Counted from the stretch's first letter, positions 52,325 to 60,201 are shown. The stretch: 64,000 nt of DNA from Clostridia bacterium (GCA_029055875.1 JAIDCJ010000010.1:62001-126000), one strand, 5' to 3'. The notes: generated by a model not told the origin, from the sequence alone. A program made the numbers and translations.

Positions 52325-54624
52325 TCGTATTCGACGGGGGAATGGGCAGCGAAATCGAGCGGCTCGGTCTCACGGGCAATCCCGAAGAATTAAACGTGAC
52401 GCACAGCGAAGAGATAAAGGCGATTCACCGCGCCTATGCGTGCGCCGATATTATTACCACCAACACGTTCGGCTTGAACCGTTTGAAATACAAGGGCAAG
52501 TACGACTTAAAAACGCTTGCGCTTGCGGCAATCGAGAACGCGCGGGCGGCGGGCAAGAAAGTCTTTTTCGATATCGGGCCTACGGGCGGAATGCTCGCGC
52601 CCTTGGGTACGCTCTCCTTCGACGAAGCGTACGAGGCGTTCGCGGAAATCGCAAAGCTGACTTCCCATTTGGTGGACGGCTATATTGCGGAAACCTTTTC
52701 GGACTTGTACGAGATGAAGGCCTGCGTGCTTGCGCTCAAGGAAAATTCGGATAAACCCGTGTTCGCCACCATGACCTTTGATAGCACGGCTCGCACGCTC
52801 ACGGGCTCCACGCCCGAAATCGTAGCAAATACGCTCGAAGGATTGGGGGTTGACGCGCTCGGCGTGAACTGCTCGTTAGGGCCCAAGGAGCTTGGTGAAG
52901 TCGTTTCGCGGTTATTAAAGTCGAGCGGCGTGCCCGTCATCGTTCAGCCCAACCGCGGACTGCCGCGGCTCGTGGGCGGTAAGACGGTTTACGACCTTAC
53001 GGCCGAAGAGTATGAAACCGCCATGCGGGAATTTGTAAAAACAGGCGTGAGCGTCATCGGCGGGTGCTGCGGCACGACGCCCGAATTTATTCAGCGTATT
53101 GCAAAATTCAGCGGCAAGAAAGTGAAGAGCCGCAAAGTCAAGCGGGAAACAATCGTGAACTCCGCAACCAAGCTTACGGTGATTGACGGCGTGAAAATTT
53201 GCGGCGAACGGCTCAACCCCACGGGCAAGAAGGCGCTCAAAGAGGCATTGATTGCGGGCGACTTTGAGTACCTCGTCGACGAGGCGGTCAAACAGCAGGA
53301 AGCGGGTGCCGATCTTTTAGACTTAAACGTGGGCGTGCCGAAAATCGACGAGCCTGCCGCCATGCTCCAAGCGGTGCGCACCGTTCAGGAGTACTGCGAT
53401 TTGCCTTTGCAGATAGACAGCTCCAATCGCGAGGCAATCGAAAAGGGCGTGCGCTACTATAACGGCATTCCGCTCATTAACAGCGTGAACGGCGAAAACG
53501 AAGTGATGGACGCGGTGTTCCCGATTGCAAAGAAGTACGGCGCGGTCGTCTTGGGGCTCACCATGGACGGCAGCGGCGTGCCCAAAACCGCAAAGGAGCG
53601 GCTGAAAATCGCAAAGCGCATCGTGGCGCGTGCGGAGGAGTACGGCATTCCCCGCCATAAAATCATGATCGATACGCTTGTTCTCACCGCCTCGGCGGAG
53701 CAGGCACTCGTAAAGGAAACGATTGAGGCTTTGCGGCTTGTGAAGAAGCTCGGCGTAAAGACTGCGCTCGGCGTATCCAACGTATCGTTCGGGCTTCCCA
53801 ACCGCCCGCTTCTCAATAAAACCTTTCTCACCATGGCAATGACCGCAGGGCTGAATATGCCCATCATGAACCCCTTGGACGGTGAAATGACGGGCGCGGT
53901 GAAAGCGTTCGGAGTGCTCTCGGGCGAGGACGAAAACAGCGCAAATTATATTGCCGCATACGAAAGCTTTTCCCCCGCGGCGGACGGAAAGGAAAGCACG
54001 GTAGCTTCGCTCTACGACTGCGTGAAGAAGGGCGTGAAAACGCAGGCGGCGGCTCTTACGAGGGCGGAGCTTGAAACGAAGCCCCCCATGGAAATCGTGA
54101 ACGAAATTTTAATTCCCGCACTTGAAGAGGTTGGGAAGTCGTACGACAGCGGCAAGCTGTTTTTGCCCCAGCTCGTTTCGGCGGCGGAGGCGGCGAAAAC
54201 CGCGTTCGGCGTCATTACGGAAAAGCTTCCCAAAGGCGGCGCGGAAAAGGGCACGGTGGTGCTTGCAACCGTCAAGGGCGACGTGCACGACATCGGCAAA
54301 AATATCGTAAAGGTCGTGCTCGAATCCTACGGCTACCGCGTTATCGACTTGGGCAAGGATACCCCCGTGCAAAAGGTAGTGGAAGCGTATGAGAAGTATC
54401 AGCCGCTTGCCGTCGGGCTGTCCTGTCTCATGACGACGACGGTATTTAGCATGGAAGAAACAATCAAAGCACTTCGCGCGGCGAACTGCACCTCTAAAAT
54501 ATTCGTTGGCGGCGCGGTGCTCAGCGAAGAGGTCGCAAACGAAATCGGTGCGGACTACTACACTAAGGACGCGCTCGGGTTTGTGAAGAAGCTCGAATCG
54601 CTTGACAAGCCGCCCCGCGCGTAA
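52300..54624 (+). CDS. metH: Cobalamin-dependent methionine synthase lacking the activation domain
   Basis: 774 residues in three modules. Homocysteine-binding domain (1-285) with zinc ligands in LGVNCSLGP and GGCCGTTPEF. Methyl-folate (pterin-binding) domain (about 295-560) with ICGERLNPTGKKALKEAL and LQIDSSNREAIEKG. Cobalamin cap and binding domain (570-774) with the lower axial His in VKGDVHDIGKNIV, plus VGLSCLMTTTV and FVGGAVL. It transfers methyl from methyltetrahydrofolate to homocysteine. The usual C-terminal activation domain is encoded by the overlapping upstream gene. GTG 52300 is chosen from AGGAGG at 52283-52289. Confidence 0.93.
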   Translation: MLRLGKEIIVFDGGMGSEIERLGLTGNPEELNVTHSEEIKAIHRAYACADIITTNTFGLNRLKYKGKYDLKTLALAAIENARAAGKKVFFDIGPTGGMLAPLGTLSFDEAYEAFAEIAKLTSHLVDGYIAETFSDLYEMKACVLALKENSDKPVFATMTFDSTARTLTGSTPEIVANTLEGLGVDALGVNCSLGPKELGEVVSRLLKSSGVPVIVQPNRGLPRLVGGKTVYDLTAEEYETAMREFVKTGVSVIGGCCGTTPEFIQRIAKFSGKKVKSRKVKRETIVNSATKLTVIDGVKICGERLNPTGKKALKEALIAGDFEYLVDEAVKQQEAGADLLDLNVGVPKIDEPAAMLQAVRTVQEYCDLPLQIDSSNREAIEKGVRYYNGIPLINSVNGENEVMDAVFPIAKKYGAVVLGLTMDGSGVPKTAKERLKIAKRIVARAEEYGIPRHKIMIDTLVLTASAEQALVKETIEALRLVKKLGVKTALGVSNVSFGLPNRPLLNKTFLTMAMTAGLNMPIMNPLDGEMTGAVKAFGVLSGEDENSANYIAAYESFSPAADGKESTVASLYDCVKKGVKTQAAALTRAELETKPPMEIVNEILIPALEEVGKSYDSGKLFLPQLVSAAEAAKTAFGVITEKLPKGGAEKGTVVLATVKGDVHDIGKNIVKVVLESYGYRVIDLGKDTPVQKVVEAYEKYQPLAVGLSCLMTTTVFSMEETIKALRAANCTSKIFVGGAVLSEEVANEIGADYYTKDALGFVKKLESLDKPPRA

Positions 54625-54645
54625 TATAATCAAAAAACAATTTAA

Positions 54646-54818
54646 GGAATTGAGGTACGCTCTGACAAGATAGGAGTGTTCAATAGGGAAGTCTGAGCCA
54701 ATTGCTCCGCAGCCCCCGCTGCCGTTTCAACGGCGGGTATCCCCACTGAGAAAATCGGGAAGGAGGATACCGCAAAAGCCGCCGTTGTTATAAGCCGGAA
54801 GACCTGCCTCTATTCCCA
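54646..54818 (+). promoter_or_regulatory. Cobalamin riboswitch
   Basis: The conserved elements appear in order: GAGGTACGC (P1/P2), AATAGGGAAG, GCAGCCCCCGCTGCC (B12 box region), CCACTGAGAAAATCGGGAAGG and finally GCCGGAAGACCTGCC. It precedes a transcription terminator at 54896-54931, so cobalamin binding should switch off the lipoprotein and transporter genes downstream. Confidence 0.92.
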
Positions 54819-54895
54819 ACCGTTTGTATTTCCGAGGGGATGCGGAAAGCCGAATGCACCTTGCACGATTGTAGCAGGGCGTTTTTGCTTTTGTC

Positions 54896-54931
54896 TTTTC
54901 TCTTCGGAAAACCCGAAGAGAAAATTTTTTT
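54896..54931 (+). terminator. Riboswitch-controlled terminator
   Basis: TTTTCTCTTCGG pairs with CCGAAGAGAAAA around a 5-nt loop and is followed by seven T. It stands between the cobalamin aptamer and ATG 54950, the expected expression platform. Confidence 0.85.
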
Positions 54932-54949
54932 ATATAAGGAGATATACTC

Positions 54950-55414
54950 ATGAAAAAGAAACTTTTAGCACTTACTTTGGCGTTCGTATCCGTGTTTGCG
55001 TGTTTGGCGCTCACCGCCTGCGGGAATGAACCGCTCATCAAAGTGGTTTCCGACGGCGAATGCGTTGCGTTCACCGCGAAATCTTCCGTAATCACTTTCA
55101 CCGATACGACTTCGGTAAAGGACTATATGGACGCGCTGGTAGAAAAGGGCGAGCTTCAATATGAGGGCTACAACGGGGACTGGGGCTATTATATTACTTC
55201 GGTCGAGGGCAAAAAAGAGGAAACGGGTTATTTCTGGTCGCTCTATACCGACCTCGTCACCATCGAAGGAGATAGCGCGGTATATTCGAGCGCGGAATTG
55301 GGCACGTATGATTTGGACGGAAAGACGCTCAATACCGCAAGCTACGGCGTTTCCAATCTCCCCTGCGTAGAGGGCTATACCTACGCGCTCGTTTACTCTT
55401 CGTATTCCTATTAA
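54950..55414 (+). CDS. DUF4430-type lipoprotein, candidate cobalamin-binding protein
   Basis: A 154-residue lipoprotein with signal peptide and lipobox LTAC (Cys near 23). The segment ITFTDTTSVKDYMDALVEKG followed by NGDWGYYITSVEGKKEETGY and FWSLYTD matches the DUF4430 fold, which is related to the C-terminal domain of intrinsic factor and transcobalamin. Control by a B12 riboswitch and the S-component gene directly downstream support capture of cobalamin or a corrinoid at the surface. AAGGAG precedes the ATG. Confidence 0.8.
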   Translation: MKKKLLALTLAFVSVFACLALTACGNEPLIKVVSDGECVAFTAKSSVITFTDTTSVKDYMDALVEKGELQYEGYNGDWGYYITSVEGKKEETGYFWSLYTDLVTIEGDSAVYSSAELGTYDLDGKTLNTASYGVSNLPCVEGYTYALVYSSYSY

Positions 55415-55415
55415 C

Positions 55416-56177
55416 ATGACGAAAAGAAACCGACAATTTACTGCAAAGGATATTGCCTATCCCGCGCTCATGTGCGCGTTGCTTCTCGGCGGGCAGTATA
55501 TCTTTTCCTTCGTGGCGGGCGTGGAAATCGTAACCGTGCTTTTGGTGTGCTTTTCCGCTGCGTTCGGGGCAAGGCGGGGCGTCGTTTGCGCCGCTGCCTT
55601 TTCACTGCTTCGCTGTTTGATTTTCGGTTTCTATCCTAATATCGTTTTGCTCTATCTCATTTATTATCCCGCCCTTGCGGCTCTGTTCGGCGGCTTAGGA
55701 CACTTGAAGAAAGAGGCGTTTGCAAAGCCGCTCTTTGCGGTGATTATAAACGTTTTGCTTTTGGGAATTGCCTGCGCCTGTCTGCTTTTGAACGTGCTCG
55801 ACCTTATTCAAATTTCCCGTCTTATGAAAACCACAATCACGGTGCTTTTGTGGGTGACGTTTGCACTCACGCTTGCGCTTTGGATTGCGTTTAACGCGCT
55901 TCTCACCGTGCAACGTATCGGGAAGAAGAACGCCGCCGAGCTTGTACGGCTCGTCGTGTTCACGGCACTTTCGGCAACGTGCACCGTCTGTTTTACGCTT
56001 CTCGACGACGTAATCACCCCGCTCTTTTACGGTTATACGCGTGGCGCCGCGCTGGCGTATTTTTATACTTCGTTTACGGCAATGCTCCCGCAGACGGTGT
56101 GCACCGTCGTCACCGTGGGATTGCTGTTCCTTCCGCTCACGAAAGCACTCGAAACCGTGAAAGGGAAAGGCGGTTAA
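55416..56177 (+). CDS. ECF-type transporter S component, probably for cobalamin
   Basis: 253 residues with six to seven hydrophobic helices (YPALMCALLLGGQYIFSFVA, EIVTVLLVCFSAAFGARRG and more), typical of substrate-binding S components of energy-coupling-factor transporters. It starts 1 bp after the lipoprotein stop and is therefore under the same riboswitch. No EcfA or EcfT gene is nearby, so it would use a shared group II energizing module encoded elsewhere. Cobalamin specificity is inferred from regulation, not from residues. Confidence 0.75.
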   Translation: MTKRNRQFTAKDIAYPALMCALLLGGQYIFSFVAGVEIVTVLLVCFSAAFGARRGVVCAAAFSLLRCLIFGFYPNIVLLYLIYYPALAALFGGLGHLKKEAFAKPLFAVIINVLLLGIACACLLLNVLDLIQISRLMKTTITVLLWVTFALTLALWIAFNALLTVQRIGKKNAAELVRLVVFTALSATCTVCFTLLDDVITPLFYGYTRGAALAYFYTSFTAMLPQTVCTVVTVGLLFLPLTKALETVKGKGG

Positions 56178-56224
56178 CGCGCCGCGTTTCGGGGTATAAT
56201 AGAGGAGAAAGTAAGGAGATTGAT

Positions 56225-57064
56225 ATGTACGATTGTGCGATAATCGGCAGCGGGGCGGCGGGCGTTTCCGCCGCGCTCACTTTGAAGGCATTGAACGTCA
56301 ATTTTATCTGGTTCGGCTCGCGTGCGCTTTCCAAAAAAATCAGTAGTGCGGAGAAGATAAAAAACTACCCCGGGCTTCAAGACGTGAGCGGCGAAGAAAT
56401 GCGTGCGGCGTTTTTAAGGCAAATCGACGGGGCGGGGATTACACTCACGGAAAAGACGGTGACGGGCGTTTATCCCACGGGGAGCGCGTACACGGTGCTG
56501 TGCGGGGAAGAGCTCTTCGAGGCAAAGACGGTGATTCTTGCCACGGGCGTCGAGGCGGTGAAACCCGTGAAAGGTGAGTTAGAATTTCTCGGCAAGGGCG
56601 TGAGCTACTGCGCCACCTGCGACGGCGCGCTCTACCGCGGCAAGACGGTTGCCGTCTTGTGCACGCAAAAGGAAATGGAAGGGGAAGTCCGCTTTCTCGC
56701 CTCGCTTGCAAAAAAGGTGTATCTCGTTCCGCTCTGCCAAGGTTTGGAGATTGCGGAAAAGAACGTGGAAACGGTGCGCGGAATGCCGCTTGAAATCAAG
56801 GGGAACGCGCGTGCGGAACAGCTTGTGTTCCGCGATTTTACGCTTACTATCGACGGCGTGTTTATGTTGAAATCCGCATCTCCCGCCGTGCTCGTAAAAG
56901 GGCTTGAAACGGAAGAGGGGCAGGTAAAAATAAACCGAAAAACGGAAACGAATTTCAAAGGGCTTTTCGCCGCGGGCGACTGCACGGGCAGGCCCTATCA
57001 GTACGCCAAAGCGGCGGGCGAGGGCAACGTCGCCGCGCACGCGGTATTCGAGTATCTGAAATAA
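56225..57064 (+). CDS. Thioredoxin-reductase-like flavoprotein lacking the NADPH motif
   Basis: 280 residues, slightly shorter than TrxB. FAD site GSGAAG (8-13) and C-terminal FAATGD-type segment LFAAGDCTGRPYQYAKAAGEG are intact, as is the redox pair C129-A-T-C132 in YCATCDGALYRGK. Where TrxB has GxGxxA for NADPH, this protein has VAVLCTQKEMEGE, and no HRRxxxR segment is visible. It may be a ferredoxin-dependent flavin thioredoxin reductase (FFTR-like) or use another donor. AAGGAG precedes ATG 56225; the longer frame from 55979 overlaps the S component and is rejected. It could share the upstream transcript, 47 bp away. Confidence 0.8.
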   Translation: MYDCAIIGSGAAGVSAALTLKALNVNFIWFGSRALSKKISSAEKIKNYPGLQDVSGEEMRAAFLRQIDGAGITLTEKTVTGVYPTGSAYTVLCGEELFEAKTVILATGVEAVKPVKGELEFLGKGVSYCATCDGALYRGKTVAVLCTQKEMEGEVRFLASLAKKVYLVPLCQGLEIAEKNVETVRGMPLEIKGNARAEQLVFRDFTLTIDGVFMLKSASPAVLVKGLETEEGQVKINRKTETNFKGLFAAGDCTGRPYQYAKAAGEGNVAAHAVFEYLK

Positions 57065-57075
57065 ATAACAAAAAA

Positions 57076-57105
57076 TCACTCCCGAATTTCGGGGGTGATT
57101 TATTT
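57076..57105 (+). terminator. Terminator
   Basis: AATCACTCCCGAA pairs with TTCGGGGGTGATT (one wobble), followed by TATTTATATT. Confidence 0.75.
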
Positions 57106-57192
57106 ATATTCAAAAGTACAAAAAAGGAGAAAAACGGAGAAAAAATCGGTACAAAAACGGAGATTATTTTTTGTGCAAATATGGTATCGTTA

Positions 57193-57199
57193 TGTCGAA
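57193..57199 (+). promoter_or_regulatory. 0A-box-like site TGTCGAA
   Basis: Matches the Spo0A consensus TGNCGAA exactly and lies about 45 bp upstream of the 71-aa gene. A response regulator with a Spo0A-type domain is encoded 2 kb away. A 7-bp match can occur by chance. Confidence 0.35.
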
Positions 57200-57243
57200 T
57201 CAGCGCGAAAAAAGGAAAACGCGTTTTTGTTGCGGAGGATAAA

Positions 57244-57459
57244 ATGCAAGATAATCTTACTGCCGAGCAAGTGCTGGCATATTTAATTGAAACGTTGGAA
57301 ACCGACTTGTCCGAAATACTCGGCGCGGAATCCAAAAACGAATTTATCGTCGGCGAATGGTATGCCTACGTAGAATGCTTGGAAGTGATTTCCAACTGGA
57401 AGAAAGCGAAGAAATTCGGGTTAGACTACAATCCCGAATTAAAGTACAACATTACTTAA
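57244..57459 (+). CDS. Small acidic protein of unknown function (71 aa)
   Basis: GCGGAGG lies 6 to 7 nt before ATG 57244, a strong start; an earlier in-frame ATG at 57181 lacks one. The product starts MQDNLTAEQVLAYLIETLE and is helical and acidic, with WYAYVECLEVISNWKKAKK in the second half. No signal peptide or known motif. It is convergent with the kinase gene, ending 9 bp from it, and has a 0A-box-like site upstream, so it may belong to the regulon of the nearby response regulator. Confidence 0.6.
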   Translation: MQDNLTAEQVLAYLIETLETDLSEILGAESKNEFIVGEWYAYVECLEVISNWKKAKKFGLDYNPELKYNIT

Positions 57460-57468
57460 CCGCGAATC

Positions 57469-58962
57469 CTATCCGTTCGTTCCGTCGTGCGGAGCTTCGT
57501 TGCAGGAGCTTTCAACGCGTTCAACGGTCATATCCTTGCGCGCGGCGCAAGCGGCAATAACGCCTTCGCGGCAGGTGCGCACCGTAACCGTATGCCGTCC
57601 GTCAAAAACAATTTCTATACACTTTGTAAACCCGTTCTTTTTAGGCGCCTCGTCAAGCGTAAAGCTCGCGCCGTACTTCGCCAGAATTTGAAACACGGTA
57701 AAAAGACCAATCCCGCTCCCGCCTACGCCCGCGCGCGTGGTAATTTGTTCCAAGCCGAGCTTCGCAAGCACTTCTTCGTCGAATCCGTTTCCGCTGTCGT
57801 AAATGCGGATAATCGGATCCGGCTTTTCCTCTCCGCCAAGCTCTACGCGCACTTTTGCGCCTGTCGAGCCAAGGGCGGAAATCATAGCGTTATCGCACAG
57901 GTAGCGAAGCAAAATATAGATATCGTCTTTGTCTATCTTGCCTCTAGCAAACCAACCTTCAACGCCTTCGGAAATATCTGCGCTCACGTCAAAGTTTTTG
58001 CGTTCCGCCGCGGCAAACAGCTGAATAATAGGAGCGTCAATCCCGCTTACGCCCGTTTTCGGAACGTTTTGCAAACTGCATTTTTCATATGCGAGGTTCA
58101 TCTCCCGCAAAACGCGTTGCAGAATCTCCAAGAGGGCACGCGCGTCCGCACTACCGCTTTGTTCCGCGGCGCTTTCCGCAAACAGAGCACAATCGGGCAC
58201 GGCCTTGTTCAAATAGTGAAACAGTTTAGAATACACCGCTAATTGCAAATCCTTTTCGGCGGTGTTTATTTTGTACTCTTCAAACGAATTTTCTAAGCGT
58301 TCAACGTTCTGCTGTTCAACCGCCTCGCGGTAGTTGTACGTAATGTGCCTCCGCCACCAAACGATAAGGAGCAGCCCGCATAACGCTATCACGAGAAGAA
58401 CGATTTCAAAAATCGACTGTTCTGCATTCTTTGTATATAGCAGCATCATTGTAAAGATGCAACCTACGCTGAGGAACAACAAAATTTCAAAAGTGGCGGT
58501 TTTTCCTTTGGGTTGAACTCCGCTTCGCAAGCGTTTTATTTTGAATAGAAAAAATGTTGCTATTATCTGAATTATGCTTACTGCTAATTGCGCAATAATA
58601 GTTTTAATTGCCTCGTTTTTTATAAAAAATAGTGCGAATGTAATCGGTAGCCCAATAATAAAAGAGGGCAACATCATAGTGATTGATACACCTAATGAAA
58701 TCGTACTTACGGTAGCCGTTTCGTAAAAAGTCTTTCTGAAACGCAAAAGTAAAAAGACAGTGCCGAATATCAGGAAACCAATCGGCACAAGTATTTTTAC
58801 GTAGATTTTTACAAAATGCAAAACTGCGGATAGAGCTATAAATAGCGGGATATCGAATACGTCCCAGACGCTCAGCTTGATGCGCAGCAGCTTGGTATAA
58901 GCGTACAAAATGCACGTAAAAATGGCGGTGTATTTTATTAAAGATAAAACAAAATCAATCAT
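57469..58962 (-). CDS. Membrane sensor kinase with GHKL ATPase domain (497 aa)
   Basis: Residues 1-205 contain six to seven hydrophobic helices with very short loops, like AgrC-type peptide receptors. A coiled-coil helix (220-250) follows, then a probable phospho-acceptor region with His in KLFHYLNKAVPD, and a GHKL ATPase: N-box YILLRYLCDNAMISA, IYDSGNGFDEEVLAKLG and GGSGIGLFTVFQILAKYG. The His box is atypical for the family. It is transcribed leftwards, divergent from the 18-aa peptide gene, from an extended -10 promoter with a leaderless start. The response regulator gene on the other side of the peptide is the likely partner. Confidence 0.8.
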   Translation of the reverse strand: MIDFVLSLIKYTAIFTCILYAYTKLLRIKLSVWDVFDIPLFIALSAVLHFVKIYVKILVPIGFLIFGTVFLLLRFRKTFYETATVSTISLGVSITMMLPSFIIGLPITFALFFIKNEAIKTIIAQLAVSIIQIIATFFLFKIKRLRSGVQPKGKTATFEILLFLSVGCIFTMMLLYTKNAEQSIFEIVLLVIALCGLLLIVWWRRHITYNYREAVEQQNVERLENSFEEYKINTAEKDLQLAVYSKLFHYLNKAVPDCALFAESAAEQSGSADARALLEILQRVLREMNLAYEKCSLQNVPKTGVSGIDAPIIQLFAAAERKNFDVSADISEGVEGWFARGKIDKDDIYILLRYLCDNAMISALGSTGAKVRVELGGEEKPDPIIRIYDSGNGFDEEVLAKLGLEQITTRAGVGGSGIGLFTVFQILAKYGASFTLDEAPKKNGFTKCIEIVFDGRHTVTVRTCREGVIAACAARKDMTVERVESSCNEAPHDGTNG

Positions 58963-58968
58963 ACGTGA

Positions 58969-58977
58969 ATTATATCA
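58969..58977 (-). promoter_or_regulatory. Extended -10 promoter of the sensor kinase, apparently leaderless
   Basis: Minus strand TGA TATAAT, with 6 nt between the -10 box and ATG 58962. Confidence 0.55.
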
Positions 58978-58992
58978 CAATATTAGTTAAAA

Positions 58993-58999
58993 TTCGCCA
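58993..58999 (-). promoter_or_regulatory. 0A-box-like site TGGCGAA between kinase and peptide genes
   Basis: The minus strand carries TGGCGAA, a match to TGNCGAA. It overlaps the position expected for the -35 region of a peptide-gene promoter whose -10 would be TAAAAT (59008-59013) or TATAAC (59013-59018), both lacking a good -35. This fits an activator-dependent promoter. Confidence 0.45.
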
Positions 59000-59063
59000 A
59001 AACCTCCTAAAATATAACGTGCCGTCCTCCTGTACACTCAAAGAAAAAAAGGAGGAAGTACAT

Positions 59064-59120
59064 ATGTGGGGTTTGCTTAAAAGCTTTTGGAGCTGGGTTA
59101 GAACTTTGTGGCTTATCTAA
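59064..59120 (+). CDS. 18-residue Trp-rich cationic peptide
   Basis: AAGGAGG (59049-59055) lies 8 nt before the ATG, the best Shine-Dalgarno in this part of the window. The peptide MWGLLKSFWSWVRTLWLI has four Trp, two basic residues and no acidic ones, and would form an amphipathic helix; it has no separate leader. A strong terminator follows the stop by 10 bp. It sits between a multi-helix sensor kinase and a Spo0A-like regulator. Possible roles are a signal peptide, a membrane-active peptide or a leader peptide; the immediate terminator and lack of a downstream plus-strand gene argue against the last. Confidence 0.65.
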   Translation: MWGLLKSFWSWVRTLWLI

Positions 59121-59130
59121 TTTCTAAGAT

Positions 59131-59162
59131 AAAAGCGGGTTGCAAAATTGCAACCCGCTTTT
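59131..59162. terminator. Bidirectional terminator shared by peptide and response regulator
   Basis: A perfect 15-bp stem (AAAAGCGGGTTGCAA / TTGCAACCCGCTTTT) with an AA loop; A and T ends serve both directions. Confidence 0.85.
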
Positions 59163-59165
59163 GCT

Positions 59166-59948
59166 TTATCGATTGAAATGACTTAGGAGCTTTTGTTTGT
59201 AGAAATATACGAACTCGTTCGTGGTCGGCACGAATTTATCTTTCCGTAGCGGCGCGGTATAATACTTTTGTAGGGTATATATGTCGGAGTTCGTCCAAGT
59301 ATTGTTTAGCGCGTATTGCATGGCGTGTGCAACGCCGCTTTCGCTTTTGCCAAGCTTCTCGCCTAGTATCTTTGCCCAATTTTGGTTTTCTCCGTTGGCG
59401 GCCAAAATAACGGCGTCAACCAAGTATCCGTAACCCGCGTTCTTTACGCTTACGCCAAGCTTGTTAAACTCATTCTGCACGAAGTCGCGCATCTTGTTTT
59501 CTAATTGATCTTCGCTAAGCGGTTCGGGCAGGTCTTCCTCTTTGCCCAAAATTTCGGGCATGACCAACAGCAATTGCTTGATTACCATTTTGGGCGAATA
59601 ACCTTTTTGCCATTTCGCAAATGCGTAATCCGCGCCCATTCTCTTTGCGCTGTCGAGCGTAACTTTGCTCGCGTTATTGGTATTAACAACAACGTACGGC
59701 TTGGGGCAAAGAACGGTGGAGCGCAGTTTGTCTAAAAGGTCCATTCCGTCGCCGCTGCCTTCCTGAAGCTCCAAATCCAATATTACCGCGTGCGGCTTAT
59801 GGTTGCGTATAAAGGCGAGTGCATCGTTTGAAGACTTCAAAGCACCCGCAAGGCAAAGCCTGTCCGCGTTTGCGTTGACTTCGGCAATCAAGGCGTTGCG
59901 GTCGTTTTCGTCGTCTTCAACAATCAGTACGTTCAGCTTTTTTGTCAT
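59166..59948 (-). CDS. Response regulator with Spo0A-like DNA-binding domain (260 aa)
   Basis: The receiver domain (1-120) has EDDEND (11-16) and the likely phospho-acceptor Asp58 in VILDLELQEG. The C-terminal domain (about 150-260) follows the Spo0A effector pattern: NAGYGYLVDAVILAANGENQ, then KSESGVAHAMQYALNNTW and PTTNEFVYFYKQKL (Spo0A itself has GKPTNSEFI). Linker and detail differ from Spo0A, so this is probably a paralogous regulator rather than the sporulation master. I start at ATG 59948 with AGGAG upstream. It should bind TGNCGAA-type boxes, which are found near the peptide, near its own promoter and near the 71-aa gene. Confidence 0.8.
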   Translation of the reverse strand: MTKKLNVLIVEDDENDRNALIAEVNANADRLCLAGALKSSNDALAFIRNHKPHAVILDLELQEGSGDGMDLLDKLRSTVLCPKPYVVVNTNNASKVTLDSAKRMGADYAFAKWQKGYSPKMVIKQLLLVMPEILGKEEDLPEPLSEDQLENKMRDFVQNEFNKLGVSVKNAGYGYLVDAVILAANGENQNWAKILGEKLGKSESGVAHAMQYALNNTWTNSDIYTLQKYYTAPLRKDKFVPTTNEFVYFYKQKLLSHFNR

Positions 59949-59966
59949 ATGTGCTCCTATATTTTT

Positions 59967-59995
59967 ATTATAGTACAAAAACTGCTTGGCTGCAA
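59967..59995 (-). promoter_or_regulatory. Promoter of the Spo0A-like regulator
   Basis: Minus strand TTGCAG (59990-59995), 17 nt, TATAAT (59967-59972). Confidence 0.75.
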
Positions 59996-60041
59996 CATAT
60001 TAGGAGTGGAATTTAATCTCTGGCGGTTTTTTTAATGAAAT

Positions 60042-60048
60042 TGGCGAA
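60042..60048 (+). promoter_or_regulatory. 0A-box-like site TGGCGAA upstream of the regulator gene
   Basis: Matches TGNCGAA and lies about 47 bp upstream of the regulator's -35 box, where an autoregulatory site could act. Confidence 0.35.
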
Positions 60049-60168
60049 CTAAGCCTTACACGAGGCAAGAGTGGAGGGGATTATTTTGAGTTTGTCAGAG
60101 GAATTTACGCGAAAATGTACCACAACATATAGTGGTTTCAATGGTTTTCAAAAATACGCTCTCGAATC

Positions 60169-60187
60169 ACTCCCAGAATTTGGGAGT
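60169..60187 (+). terminator. Terminator-like hairpin
   Basis: ACTCCCA-GAATT-TGGGAGT followed by AATTTTT. It is similar to the terminator at 57076. Confidence 0.5.
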
Positions 60188-60201
60188 AATTTTTCACTTT
60201 T

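Noticed and set aside
59064-59120. Trp attenuator leader peptide
   Set aside because: It is Trp-rich and followed by a terminator, but no tryptophan gene lies downstream on that strand, and the terminator is shared with the convergent regulator gene.
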